Positions 12,509 to 23,391 of a stretch of 64,000 nucleotides of DNA are shown one piece after another. A program made the position numbers and the translations under genes. Below the pieces are notes generated by a model. That model searched no databases and was not told the DNA's origin. It was given only the letters and a program-made list of their open reading frames with translations. Source of the stretch: Liopterus haemorrhoidalis (Eukaryota > Arthropoda > Insecta > Coleoptera > Dytiscidae); assembly GCA_963971575.1 (NCBI GenBank), contig OZ020611.1:65753381-65817380 (forward strand), written 5' to 3'. How positions within the stretch are numbered: position 1 is the first letter of the stretch; each line of letters starts with the position of its first letter.

Positions 12509-13063
12509 TTTTTTAAATATTTGAGGAATTCCGAGAGGATCGGAAAGTCAAAAAAACAGTGGTGAATAAAAATATACAGACTAAGAAATAATTGCATAAA
12601 AAAATTTATATGTTTTAAAAAAATGATCTCATTAAAACTTAATTTAAATTTGCAAAAATTATATATTAAAAATGTGGTGACAGATAATACAACAAGTACC
12701 ATTAATATTGTTATACAATAATCCCCCGAGACACGTATCACGCGACTTACGTAAATTCGCAGTTACGTAAAATGCAAATTTAAAAAATTTTAAATTTTTT
12801 TGGGTGGAGTAACATACAAGTTTACAATTAAAAAAATATTTTCTATTTGTATGTATGTACATATAGAATAGTATATGTAAATGAATATCAGTTTATTTTT
12901 GTTTTGTTTCTTTTATATACGTATTTATGTAGTTTATATTTCTTTTGTTCCTTTATAAAAATTCCAATTCGAGTTACCCAAAAGACTACGGTCCGCATTA
13001 ATTACGTATCTCAGTGGATTACTGTATTATTTATTATAATTATTATTAGACATGTTTATATAT

Positions 13064-13119
13064 AAAGTCCATTTCCACGGCGCTCAGTCGGGCTTTAAAA
13101 CGCCGTGGAAATGGACTTT
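13064..13119. repeat. 19-bp perfect inverted repeat at a LINE 5' truncation point
   Basis: Arms 13064-13082 (AAAGTCCATTTCCACGGCG) and 13101-13119 with an 18-nt loop. The right arm is the beginning of the LINE coding fragment. The left arm looks like an inverted copy of it, as produced by 5' inversion during LINE integration. Confidence 0.85.
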
Positions 13120-13423
13120 TCGAGAAGGAGTTGCGGTATCTCCAAACTCGAGCACGTTCACAATGATACCATAAGAGCAACTATGAACGTTGAAAACTCC
13201 ATCATAGAATCGATAGAAAACAACTTACGACTCTTATGGTATGGGCACCTCCAGCGTATGCCTGATGACCGATGGCCCAAGAAGATTTTGGAGTGGATTC
13301 CTGCGCGCAGACGAAGACCAGGGCGACCAGCAAGGACCTGGGCTCAGGATGTGCGGGAGGCGATGGAGGCAAGAGATCTCCAAGATGGCGACTGGAGAAA
13401 CGGCGCCAGCCGTAAACCACTCG

Positions 13424-13463
<40 letters not shown>
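13105..13463 (+). pseudogene. LINE (RTE-like) ORF2 C-terminal tail, ends in (TA)n
   Basis: Encodes the region downstream of the reverse transcriptase in RTE-type LINEs: RRSCGISKLEHV, LRLLWYGHLQRMPDDRWPKK and RRRRPGRPARTWAQDVREAM are recognisable family words. The fragment begins mid-protein and ends in a (TA)n run at about 13421-13463, which is probably the LINE tail. The open frame continues into the microsatellite only by chance. It is 5'-truncated and cannot function alone. Confidence 0.85.
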
Positions 13464-13467
<4 letters not shown>

Positions 13468-13626
13468 GACAAGGGAGATTAAAAATAACACTGAAAAAAT
13501 TTAACTTTTAATTTATATTTAAACAACAACTAACATTACAATGGAAAGAAGAAATTAAGAATACATATTAAATTGAAACAGAGCCACAATTAAAAATGCA
13601 CTCTCAAATATTTACTAAATATTTTT

Positions 13627-13795
13627 TTTCGATGAATTGACGATTCGATGAATTGATCATTCGATGAATTGATTTTCGATGAATTTGATTTCGATGAACT
13701 CGTTTTCGAGGAACTCGCTTTCGATGAACTCGTTTTCGATGAATTGATTTTCGATGAATTTGCTTTCGATGAATTGATTTTCGATGAACTTACCG
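13627..13795 (-). repeat. 15-bp minisatellite array, right arm (inverted)
   Basis: Reverse complement of the 12316-12508 array (TTCGATGAACTCGTT, TTCGATGAATTGATT). The similarity extends inward to GAAAAAAAAT..TTAAATATTTGAG on both sides, so the two arms form a long imperfect foldback about 1.1 kb apart. Confidence 0.92.
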
Positions 13796-13799
13796 TGAA

Positions 13800-13960
13800 T
13801 CGTTTTTTGAACTCTAAGTATCTTTCCTATATGTGGGTCAAAGAGTTGTACAAGCATGCCAAATTTCAACTTTCTATGTTCGGCCGTTTGGCTACAATTT
13901 CTACCGTACATACAGACAGAGAGACAGATACATGTGTGACGTTATAACGTTTTTTTAGAG
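13800..13960 (-). repeat. Family B repeat fragment
   Basis: Reverse-complement copy of the family B head: TATATGTGGGTCAAAGAGTT, GTACAAGCATGCCAAATTTC, CTACCGTACATACAGACAG and GACGTTATAACG. Confidence 0.85.
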
Positions 13961-14129
13961 GTCATACCTACAAAACCTTAAAAAGACATTTAGAAAGAAA
14001 TCAAGTTATTAGAAAACTATTAAAATTAATAGATTCAGTTGTAGGCTTTCGTTGAAACATATTGAAAAAATATAACTAAAAATAAAACACTCGGTAATGT
14101 TTCAAAATATTTTAATTTATTAATACGTA

Positions 14130-14154
14130 TTTCGGCTTATGAAGCCATCATCAG
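14130..14154 (-). ncRNA. Hammerhead-like core motif (tentative)
   Basis: On the minus strand the order is CTGATGA (14148-14154), a 5-bp stem GGCTT/AAGCC with a 3-nt loop, then GAAA (14130-14133). These are the invariant parts of a hammerhead ribozyme core (CUGANGA - stem II - GAAA). I could not find a convincing stem III or cleavage triplet, so activity is doubtful. Similar motifs are known in Penelope-like element repeats. Confidence 0.3.
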
Positions 14155-14396
14155 AATACCATTACATACCATCACCATATACCATCACACAATACCATCA
14201 GAAAAGTATTATTTTTAAACAGTAAATAAACTATTTTGTTTATATGCATGTTTTGATTAAAAAAGTAAATATACATCACTTTAACACTTCCGACTTTACA
14301 TTTGTAAACATTATTTTAATTTTTGGATGTCCCGATATCGGCTATGATATTTATGCCTGTGTTCCGATATCGGATGAGAGATTTATGGCAACCCTA

Positions 14397-14540
14397 CTCA
14401 TGAATACCATAGTTTAAATACCTTTCAATACAATATCAAATATCTATGTCAAAAACATTAAGGTAGTACCTGGTAGAAGTATGTGCACTTTTTTCATAAA
14501 ACTGGTCACTCAATATTTATAATGGTCCTTTAATATAGTC
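14397..14540 (+). repeat. Repeat C, right part
   Basis: Continuation of the repeat interrupted at 12103. It matches 18050-18145 through GTTTAAATACCTTTCAATAC, AAATATCTATGTCAAAAACA and GTAGTACCTGGTA. Confidence 0.88.
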
Positions 14541-14584
14541 AAATTCTCATCGTCTTTTTTCTTTTGTATCACGAGCACACATTT

Positions 14585-14693
14585 TAGTTAGTAGACTTTT
14601 ACTAAACAAAATGATCAAAAGGCTCATTTATTAGATAAAAATTACTAGTTTTCAAAATCTAGTTCCGCCTGAACCAAAGAAAGAGACTATTTA
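14585..14693. mobile_element. Family A MITE, right half
   Basis: CAAAATGATCAAAAGGCTCA through CTAGTTCCGCCTGAACCAAA and GAGACTAT matches the right portion of family A. The left terminus is missing. Confidence 0.65.
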
Positions 14694-14818
14694 TTTTGAT
14701 TTGATTATAAAAAAAAAACATTTCTTTTTCTTTTTTCTATTCTGGATTTCCCCTATCGGATTTGATCGAGCCCGAGAGCCTTAACCCCCCTTCCCCGCAG
14801 TTGATCCTAAACACATAA

Positions 14819-15600
14819 GCAACTCAGATATTTATATGTGAAAACCTTTTCAATATTTTCATTTCCCAATATAATTATATAGAACCTATTTCCTTTGTAT
14901 TATTCCGGTTCACATCAGTGTGCATTACTGCGATTAGTTTTTTGTTATTTAGATTTTTAGATCATATCTATCATTTATTGCGAGGTATTTTTATCAAAAA
15001 TCGCGTCAAAGTGAAGAGTTTTAAAAAATTACTTTTCATATCATACAGTTCAATAAAAATTAAAAAGTAGAATAATCTCATCCGAAATTCCTATTGTACT
15101 ATTTCGATGCACATATGTGTGCAACTCAGATATTTATATGTGAAAACCTTTTGAATATTTTCATTTCCCAATATAATTATATAGAACCTGTTTCCTTTGT
15201 ATTATTCCGGTTCACATCAGTGTGCATTACTGCGATTAGTTTTTTGTTATTTAGATTTTTAGATCATATCTATCATTTATTGCGAGGTATTTTTATCAAA
15301 AATCGCGTCAAAGTGATGAGTTTTTAAAAATTACTTTTCATATCATACAGTTCAATAAAAATTAAAAAAGGAGAATAATCTCATCCGAAATTCCTATTGT
15401 ACTATTTCGATGCACATATGTGTTCATTACTTTTTTTTTTTTTTTTTTGATTTTCATATCATCCTCCCTAGTAAAATGTGTCCTCCATCACGGTGGCGGA
15501 CATATTTTTTTGGATATTATGTCATTTTCTGACAAAAATCGTGTCAAAACGAAAAGTTTTTTAAAAATTACTGTTTTCCAGACTTTTAATTTGGTGCAAT
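14819..15600. repeat. 302-bp tandem duplication, near-identical, plus diverged third copy
   Basis: Copy 1 is 14819-15120 and copy 2 is 15121-15420, differing at few positions. 15421-15600 is a diverged partial third unit sharing ATTTCGATGCACATATGTGT, AAAAATCG.GTCAAA and TTTTTAAAAATTACT. The near-identity implies a recent duplication. Not coding. Confidence 0.9.
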
Positions 15601-15724
15601 ACAATCCGGTCCAAGATAATTTCGGGCCCCGGGCAGATTTCTTGTGTGGCTCCCTTATTTTCTTTATGATATCACTAAATTATCACGACGGAGTAAAATG
15701 ATCTTTTTTTACCTATACCCGTTT

Positions 15725-16588
15725 TTAGTGTTTTGCAGTTATGACTACCAAAAAACCCTTATAACGTCCCTCATGTGTCTGTCTGTACGGTAGTCAGGTG
15801 CGGATAGGTAAAACTAAACCGGCCCGGGAAAATTGCGTCATCGGCCAAGAGTAAAGTAGAAAATAATAGTAATACCTAATAATAATACATTCTTTGTCAG
15901 AATACGATTTTTACAGCTCTTGCAAACAGACTCGCTATTTTTGTTTTTAATTTCTACCCCTTATTCATCGCTTTGTACTATTTTTTCATTTTGGTCTTCA
16001 TCTTGTTCATCGTTCTTGTATCGGCATGGTGAAGAGAAAAATTATTTAGAGATTTTTTAAAATCTCCTCAAAAATCTTCTCAATTTGATGCAAAAGTGTA
16101 TAATTCTTCATGTAATTGATCTTTGCTGACATTAAACTAACTTTGTTGACCTATTTGAAGGTATTCCATTTCTTACCTTGTCAAAATTTACAGGAGATAA
16201 AAGCGCAATGTCAGCATATAATATTCCATTATTTCGAAATCTTTGTTCTTAACTGGAAACCATTATATCGAAAACTATATTGTGAGTTTCAATTTCAAAT
16301 TTCTTTTCAAATTTTGAATAGAATTATTAACTACTTTCCTTAACCGTTTTTCAGTAAAATAAAAACTTATTTTTACGTCGATCTCTTCGTGTATGTTAAG
16401 TAAATTTGAAGACCATGTAATAAATGTATGTATAAGATGCTCACAACCCAAATGTCAATATTAAACTGGGTGAATTTAGTGAAAAGGGATATGTTATTTA
16501 CAACATTAAACGAAACCGAATAATTCAATAAAAGCGGCAAGCAGCACAATTACTTTTAAACACCAGCATTTGGTTAGTTATTATGATA
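15725..16588. other. No gene; family B scrap at 15745-15800
   Basis: CAAAAAACCCTTATAACGTC and CTGTCTGTACGGTAG belong to family B. The remainder is unassigned. Confidence 0.4.
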
Positions 16589-17749
16589 TAGGGATGGGAA
16601 AAAAACATCGATGTATCGAAAACATCGATGTTTGTTTTAAAAACATCGATGTTTTTACCATCGATGGTCAGCTGGCGATAGTATCGATAAAACATCGATG
16701 TCTACTACCGATGTCGATGTTTAAACTTTGAAATTCAGAAACTACCGCTAGAGGCGCTGGAATCTTAAAAATTTAATTTTTATTAAAATTAGTACACAAA
16801 ATATAAGCGCCATCTATTGTGGTATAACAATACTAATAGTGTTAGTTCTTATTCTTCTTAGCAGTTAGCAGAATACGAAAAAATAAGAAGAAATTTCTAA
16901 TTTTTGCAAACAATGCGAACGACCAACGACGCCAACACACTTTTTCTTTTTGAGTCTTGTTGACACTTTCCCAGTAGTTATTGCTCCAATCCCTGGATTT
17001 TTGTAAGTTGTCATTAGCTATTTTTTTATATATGAAGTTGGCTTTTCCTGAACAAAAGGATCAAAAGCTTCAATTAATCGGTAAAAGTCACTAGAATTGA
17101 AATTCTAGTTCCGCCTAAACCAAAGGAACAGACTTTATTTCATCTTAAAAAAGTATAAAAATAATTGTGTATGACAGTGTTATTTTTATGTTAAATAATA
17201 TAAAATTAACGTTAAGATTACTATATTAGTATTGTAATAAAAACCAATATTTCATTTTAGAAATGTAAAAATAGTAAGGTCTGTTCCTTTGGTTTAGGCG
17301 GAACTATATTTTCAATTCTAGTTACTTTTACCGATTGGTTGAAGCTTTTGATCATTTTGTTCAGGAAAAGTCAACTTCAATATATAAAAAAATATCTAAT
17401 GACATATTACAAAAATGAAAATTGCGGATAGTTCTGCCTAGTCGTTTGGAATAGACTGTACCTACAATTTAGGATTATTATATTGGGAATAATAATATTA
17501 ATGTGAAATTAATTACTATTAAAAAGGAATATTTCTATTTCAAAATCTAATAAATGCTTTTTGTGTATTATGTGTTACTTTTTTCGTATATTATCTTTAC
17601 ATTATTAAATAAAACCTATATAATATAAATAAATAGCTTTTTTTAATATTAATAAAACATCGATGTTTCCGATACATCGATGTTTTTCCTTCGATGTTTT
17701 TTCAACATCGATAGTAAGCGCCGATGTTTGCCTTCGATGTACAACCCTA
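16589..17749 (+). mobile_element. hAT element rich in CATCGATG, TSD TTATGATA
   Basis: 1161 bp, starting TAGGGATGGGAAAA and ending CCTTCGATGTACAACCCTA, flanked by a perfect 8-bp direct repeat TTATGATA (16581-16588 and 17750-17757). Both subterminal regions contain multiple ACATCGATGT palindromes, as expected of transposase-binding subterminal repeats in hAT elements. The interior has no transposase but carries two family A copies in inverted orientation. A second copy in opposite orientation lies at 42669-43859. Confidence 0.95.
17015..17415. repeat. Inverted pair of family A sequences inside the hAT element
   Basis: Arms of about 105-140 bp share TTTTTTTATATATGAAGTTG, AAAGCTTCAATTAATCGGTA and GTTCCGCCTAAACCAAAGGA in inverse orientation, with about 160 bp between them. 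The same pair occurs at 42985-43440, so it was carried by the hAT family rather than inserted independently at each site. Confidence 0.85.
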
Positions 17750-17968
17750 TTATGATAGGAACTATTAGTGAGAAGTTTCTAAAAATTGTTGAAGCTTTTG
17801 CCTTACGACATATGAAATACTTCAAAGTTACTATGATAGCAACTTACCTTGCTTACAGTAACAGATTTAGTTACTGTGATTAGTTAGTAACTGAGTTACA
17901 GAATTGATCTGATATACTGTTTTATAGAGACCCCGTATACACATTACTGACATATTAGTGTTGGTAAA

Positions 17969-18145
17969 AGGGTTTCTAATTTGTACCTACAAAACCTTAA
18001 AAGGGGAAAATTCAATATGCTCCAAATATAGGAACGTGCCTCATGAATAGTTTAAATACCTTTCAATACAATACCAAATATCTATGTCAAAAACAATAAA
18101 GTAGTACCTGGTATGTGCACCCTTTTCATGAACCCGGTCACTCCA
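17969..18145 (+). repeat. Repeat C, unbroken copy
   Basis: Continuous version of the sequence split at 12103/14404. It reads through GTGCCTCATGAATAGTTTAA with no insertion. Confidence 0.88.
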
Positions 18146-19130
18146 TACTTATATTTAATAACATCCCTTATACAATTTTTCTTCACCATAGACATCGGTT
18201 CTTGTGAGCCCATAGAACTCATTCAGGAATGTAATGTTCCTAAGTCGGCAGTTAATCCAGAGAGCAGGCGTAGACAAATTATGGCCCATGGGCCGCATTA
18301 CAACCAATAAATCATTTTATTCGACTCTCTCTGCTATTATCTTTCACGTTCCTTGGCTGTGGATGGGGCGATATGCTGTGATACAATAACGATGGTCAAT
18401 ATGCCCTCGATTCAAGTTCATTCACGGGGAATAACATACATTGATTGGAGTGTCTTTGTTGATTTGGGAATATTGAACTTAACTTTATGTTATATATACT
18501 CAAGAGGTTCTCTAGCTCATATCATCAATCTGTAGCACGAGTTCACTAACTTTGTTTTACCTGACTCATATTATTTCAACTGTCTCTAGATTTCAATACA
18601 GACTGAGGTATCTCAAACAGATGTTATTGTTTCGTGGAGTGTTTCGGCTTAACTCCTGGAAAAGTTCATATTAACATATATGAAAGGATTTGGTAACCCC
18701 TAGAAAATTTGAAAATTAACAAATATGGAAATGTCAATATCTCTACATCAGATGTTTGCAACCTTTAATAGCACACTGAACAAGATGCTAAAATTGTGAA
18801 GGCACACCATGCAATTTTGTAATGGGAAATTAGATAGTACCATGGGTATCTCCTCCGAGGTGAAGAGTCTCCTGTCTATGGAACATGGTAACACAAATTT
18901 GTCCCTGTTACGAATTTTATTAAAATATGTCAAATTTGTATTTAAAATTTCAATAACCTGTATTATAATTGATATAATATCTTTGAAATTATTTTGCAAT
19001 GGTCCAATATTAATGCGGACAACTTTATTTTGGACGTTGGCCATTGCTGATAGTAGTAGGCTAGAATAGTACAATATAATGAGTATTAGTATCAAAAAGA
19101 TATAATACTTCATGAGTATATAAAATATTT
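18146..19130. other. No convincing gene
   Basis: A minus-strand frame of 121 codons (18748-19113) begins with hydrophobic residues but is AT-driven and matches nothing I recognise. GTAGACAAATTATGGCCCAT near 18268 and CAGATGTTTGCAACC near 18748 resemble hAT ends without identifiable partners. Confidence 0.4.
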
Positions 19131-19137
19131 TCGGGCG

Positions 19138-19174
19138 TTTCGGAAACTGCTCAACAATCTGTTTCCGTCTTCAG
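19138..19174 (-). ncRNA. Second hammerhead-like core motif (tentative)
   Basis: Minus strand: CTGAAGA (19168-19174), stem GGAAAC/GTTTCC with a 13-nt loop region, then GAAA (19138-19141). It satisfies CUGANGA...GAAA. An ATC triplet before a small upstream hairpin could be a cleavage site, but no matching stem III was found. Confidence 0.28.
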
Positions 19175-19242
19175 CGATCACAAAAAGTGATGATTATCAC
19201 TTGTAATTGAAGAGGACTCGAATTAGTCGATCCGCCATCGTG

Positions 19243-19995
19243 CACAGCAATTGGAGTTCATCCATTTTATGGAAGATTTTGCGGAAAGATCTTGGTTTAT
19301 GAGCTTACAAGATCCAATTTGTGCTAGAGTTGAAGCCGCATGACCATCTTGTGCGTCGTACGTCGTACATAAAATTTTATTCTGCTATGAGACTAATTTT
19401 TGGTTGAATGGCTACGTCAACAAGCAAAAATGTCGCATTTGGAGTGAAGAAAATTCACAAGCCATTATTGATACACCGTTACAGTCACAAAAAGTCACGG
19501 TTAGCTTTATGGACTGGTAGAATCATTGGTCCTTATTTCTTCAAAAAGGATGCCGGCCAGAACGTTACAGTCAATAGAGATCTCTACAGAGCCATGGTTA
19601 CTGACTTTTTTGTTCCCCAATCGAATATCATTACCGTTGGAGGGATGTGGTTTCAACAAGATGACGCAACATGCCACACAGCGCGCGCTTGATCGATTTA
19701 TTGAAAGAAACATTCGATGAGCGCATAATTTTGCGTAATGGACCTGTGAATTGGCCTCCAAGATCGTGCGATTTAACATCTTTGGATTATTTTCTGTGGA
19801 GATATGTGAAGTTGATAATCTACTCCGATAAACAAGAGAAGATGGACGACTTGAAAGCCAACAATCGCCGCGTTATTGCCGATATACGGCCCCAGCTGCT
19901 CCAAAAAGTGGTTGAAAATTGGATTTCCAGATTGCGCTTTATTCGAGCCAGCCCATATGCCCAAAATCATATTTAAACACTACTGGCATAAAATT
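19243..19995 (+). pseudogene. DD41D (rosa-like) mariner transposase, frameshifted
   Basis: Frames together spell a transposase of the DD41D branch of Tc1/mariner. Visible are NFWLNGYVNK, IIGPYFFKKDAGQNVTVN, MWFQQDDATCHTA, GPVNWPPRSCDLTSLDYFLW and the usual IIFKH near the C-terminus. The second and third aspartates (QQD..., ..SLD) are present with rosa-like spacing once the frameshift near 19680 is allowed for. At the first catalytic site the usual SDE is CYE, so the first aspartate is lost. At least three frame changes and one stop make it non-functional. No TIRs were identified. Confidence 0.88.
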
Positions 19996-20404
19996 ATCTT
20001 TCCTATAAAGCCAGTACCGTGGCCATTACTACGATTTTTATGTGTTTTATTTCATTTTAAAGTTCTATACCTCTAAAAAAAGTAATAGTTCACGAAATCT
20101 GCTTGCAAAATTATTTGCAACTAAATCAATATATTCTTGAGCAAGCGATAATCTCTCATCTTGGTCTTATTATTTTAGTTGCCTATTCTGTATATTCTGT
20201 TTATTCAGAAGCATTGTCAAGCCTTTTTCATCATTGGATGATATTGGACTACTTCTAAAAAGAGAATAGGCTATCAATTGAACTTTTCCATCTAGGCCAT
20301 CTATCTGCCAATGAAAATGGCAAAAATTATGATCCACAATCCATCAAATTATCTTTCCATAACAATACTGCCTATAGTAAAATAATTCTTCGTTTGTAAA
20401 AAGA

Positions 20405-21080
20405 CTTAAATAAAGAATTTTTTTTTTTCCGGAAAAATCTTTCTACCATAGATGTAATATCAAAGCTAACTAGTTGTATCATAAATGCTATGGAAAATAA
20501 ATCTAAAGTATTATGTGTCATTTTAGATGCATCTAAAGCATTTGACTGCGTATATTACAAAATTTTAATAAATAAACTAGAATATTATGTTGTAAGAGGC
20601 AATTGTTTAAATCTTTTGAAATCATATTTACATAATAGAAGTAAACAAGTGTATCACAACTTATTAAGTACGATTGTAATGCGTGGAATACCACAAGAAT
20701 CTATATTAGGTCCATTTATATCCTTACTTTTTATTAACGATTTAGCTACTAATATCAGTGCAAAAACAGTTCTCTTTGCAGATGATTCAGCTTTCACAAT
20801 TGCCGAAAGTATTATGATAATGCACTTGCTGACATTAAAATCATAATGGAGGCAGCAAAAGATTGGTTTACATTATACGAGCATACTTTAAATGAGGGCA
20901 AAACTATGCAAATGAGATTTTCCTACCGTCCAATTACAGATTGTGGGACTAATAACTCACAATTAATTTTTTTAAGCATTTATCTTGACCAACAACTACA
21001 CTGTAAACTTCAGGTTAACGCAGTGAGTGTCAAGTTAAGTACTGTAATATATGGAATTCGAAAGATCCAGTAAAGTGTTA
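20405..21080 (+). pseudogene. LINE reverse transcriptase fragment (jockey-like)
   Basis: Encodes the central palm of a non-LTR reverse transcriptase. FRKNLSTIDVISKLTSCI starts in an upstream frame. LDASKAFDCVYYKIL (motif A), RGIPQESILGPFISLLFIND (motif B) and LFADDSAF (motif C, FADD) follow in the frame opening at 20490. The next frame (20846-21073) carries the downstream part, with KDWFTLYEHTLNEGKT. Endonuclease and ORF1 are absent, and frame breaks separate the pieces, so it is a truncated dead copy. Confidence 0.88.
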
Positions 21081-22206
21081 ATGAAGAAGCTGTTCGTAGT
21101 ACATACTTTGCTTTATTCCATTCAATAATAACCTACATCATTACTATTATATATGGCGTAACTCTTTTCTATCAATAAAAAAAATAAGACATTTTTGCCT
21201 TTTATTATAATTATGAAAGCTTTTTAACCTCCCTACATATATTACTTAACATAATTAAGACTATGTATGTACATAAATTGTTACAATATATTAAGGGAAG
21301 GTTTGATATGTACTTGTAGCTTCTCTTTTACATTTTCCACGAATGTTATTACTCCGAACATCAAAAACAAAATCAACTAACCCTAATTAATTATAATCCA
21401 TCGATCGAATATCTATTTATACTTCAAAAAGGGGGTCTTTTAGTATAATGTAAAACGGACTTATATGATTTGCGACGAAGAAAAAATCCCTCCTTATGTC
21501 GTTTCCTTGTCGGTGGTTACCTAGCAACGGTGTGACGGCGGGAACAAGTGCCTGTAGGTATCCCGCGGTCCTACAGGAAACCCTAACGAACTAGATCAGC
21601 GTCTGCGCATATCACAGTAGACAGCTGATAGAAGGTAGACTGGTCAAACATGATTAAAGAGCACTTTGTAACATTTCAACATTCGACTTGTTTCTTCCTC
21701 AACTTATAAACTCAGTCAATAATTTGAATCAGTTTCAAGGAATATTGCAAGATAAGTTTTTAAGATAATATTTAAATTTGGATTAACGATTGAATCAAGT
21801 ATTGTAGGACGGTTTTGTCTAATGAGGTTTATTGTAAGTTATACAGCGCTGCATTAATATTATTTACAACAATCATAAGCGGCAACACGATAATGCCATG
21901 TTAAGATGATGTCCTTTTTCTTGTAAAAACTTTGAAGAAAGCCACAAAAAAGTACACAAAATGCTCCATTTTTGCAACGTTTAGACCAGCATTTGTCAAA
22001 CTTTTGCTTCGAAGCTCTTTATAATATTCAATCGTTCTTGCGCAACCATCAGTAATTATACATCTTAAAGTACAGTATAAGACCCTTTTAAAATCATTCA
22101 CGTTAAATGTTTGGGTCGTGATCCAAATACGTCAACAATAATACGTTGTTACCATTGGTTTATAAATTGTTATTACTGGTTAACTTACATACACTGGCTT
22201 AGACCA
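21081..22206. other. No gene; GC-richer patch at 21500-21640
   Basis: The patch (CCTAGCAACGGTGTGACGGC, GTATCCCGCGGTCC) stands out in composition, but I cannot assign it. Confidence 0.35.
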
Positions 22207-22371
22207 GCGGTGTACAACCGGAGATTCTCACCAGAAAAGTGCGAGATTTAAAAACAGCCCTATAATTAATGAATATAACAATGCATTTTCCTAGTTCACT
22301 TGTACATGGTGTTCCAGGAAATTTATGGTCCTTTAAAAATGTGCCAGGGATACTAAAAGATTAAAAATCAG
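22207..22371. mobile_element. Probable hAT MITE
   Basis: The left end is CAGCGGTGTACAACC and the right end reads back as CACTGATTTTTAATC, both hAT-style. The flanks GCTTAGAC and CTTTAGAC match at 6 of 8 positions, consistent with a decayed 8-bp duplication. Confidence 0.5.
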
Positions 22372-23391
22372 TGCTTTAGACGATGGTGTTTTTATAAAGA
22401 GCTGTAAAATGGCGTAAGCAAACAGTAAATCGGTTCAGTGAACCTTCATCAATGAGCACCTTAAAGAAAAAAAGTTTACCAGATTTAAAGTTACGTTTGA
22501 ACATACATGTATAGGTAAACATACATGTGAGGACCCAAGCCCTGTCTGACCCTCAGTGCAAACTGCAAGCCTCATGGTGCAGATCTCTAATAGATGTAAA
22601 AGGATAGTAGCATTTGTATTGTAAATTTATAACTTTATAGTTAGCAGCTGAAGCATTTGACTGAATGAATAGAAGAGAGTCTTATTGAACAAGAAAGTAG
22701 GAAGGTTATATTGCTACACGGCAACGATAAGCTACTTTTTGCTCTTACTACTTCGCAAACCATTTTTAAATTTTAGAAAACAATCCTAGAAGTTCTTTTA
22801 CATGCGACATTTTCGCCTGACTTTGAGAATTTTTTTTCACCTGAGAATTATCATTTATTTTCATGTCAATGTAGAATTTTTTCAATGGTCAGCTTATATG
22901 AAAATGAATCGACAATTTAACCAAAAAAATGAAGAAAGCGAGGACAAATATTTTTATTCTTGAATTTTATTATGAAAATAATGCGAAAACTTTGACTTAA
23001 TTGCTACAAAATGGCAAGCTAATAAAAATCTAGCTAGTAGTGGTATATAAGATAGAGATAAAAGCCAAAATAAGGATGATAGAGGACAGTATGATTGTGG
23101 AAGTACTACGTGGAATATATGATTTCAACCAAATCAATGGACGACGAAAAAGTAAGACGAGCACTATACTTTAGGCCCTATAAGTACTCCACAAAACTTC
23201 TCAGCCTAGCCCAATTTTGAATTTTTTCAATGTTTTTCCAAACTTCTCGTTTGTTTTTGTCTCTATCACTCGTTCTGTTGCATGTGCTTTTAGAATTGTC
23301 TTTTCTTGTCTGTGGATTTCATTCGAGCAGTTCTACCTGGTTACGTTATTCCCGACTCAGGTTATTCAACTTATAAAATTAAATCAATCTA
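22372..23391. other. No gene; one arm of a short direct repeat
   Basis: 22665-22706 (ATGAATAGAAGAGAGTCTTA, then TTGAACAAGAAAGTAG) recurs at 24258-24300 with few changes. Otherwise nothing was recognised. Confidence 0.45.

Larger units (their letters stand above)
12104..14396. mobile_element. hAT-superfamily element, TIR TAGGGTTGCCAT, TSD CTCATGAA
   Basis: A 2293-bp element with matching ends (TAGGGTTGCCAT at 12104 and its complement ending at 14396). It is flanked by a perfect 8-bp direct repeat CTCATGAA (12096-12103 and 14397-14404), the hAT signature. The subterminal regions carry repeated GTCCCGA and the palindrome CCGATATCGG at both ends. No transposase is present. The interior holds inverted arrays of a 15-bp minisatellite, an RTE-like LINE tail, a family B piece and a hammerhead-like motif, so it is non-autonomous and composite. 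The uninterrupted paralogue of its target at 17969-18145 gives an empty-site control. Confidence 0.93.

Noticed and set aside
13421..13463. (TA)n run as an independent microsatellite locus or promoter
   Set aside because: It directly follows a LINE fragment and is best explained as its 3' tail.
16600..16740. CATCGATG clusters as DREF/BEAF-type host promoter elements
   Set aside because: They are confined to the ends of hAT elements with 8-bp duplications. No adjacent gene and the motif is not the exact TATCGATA site.
18748..19113. 121-codon frame with a hydrophobic start, possible membrane protein
   Set aside because: AT-driven Ile/Leu/Tyr richness, overlaps an opposite-strand frame, no homology recognised.
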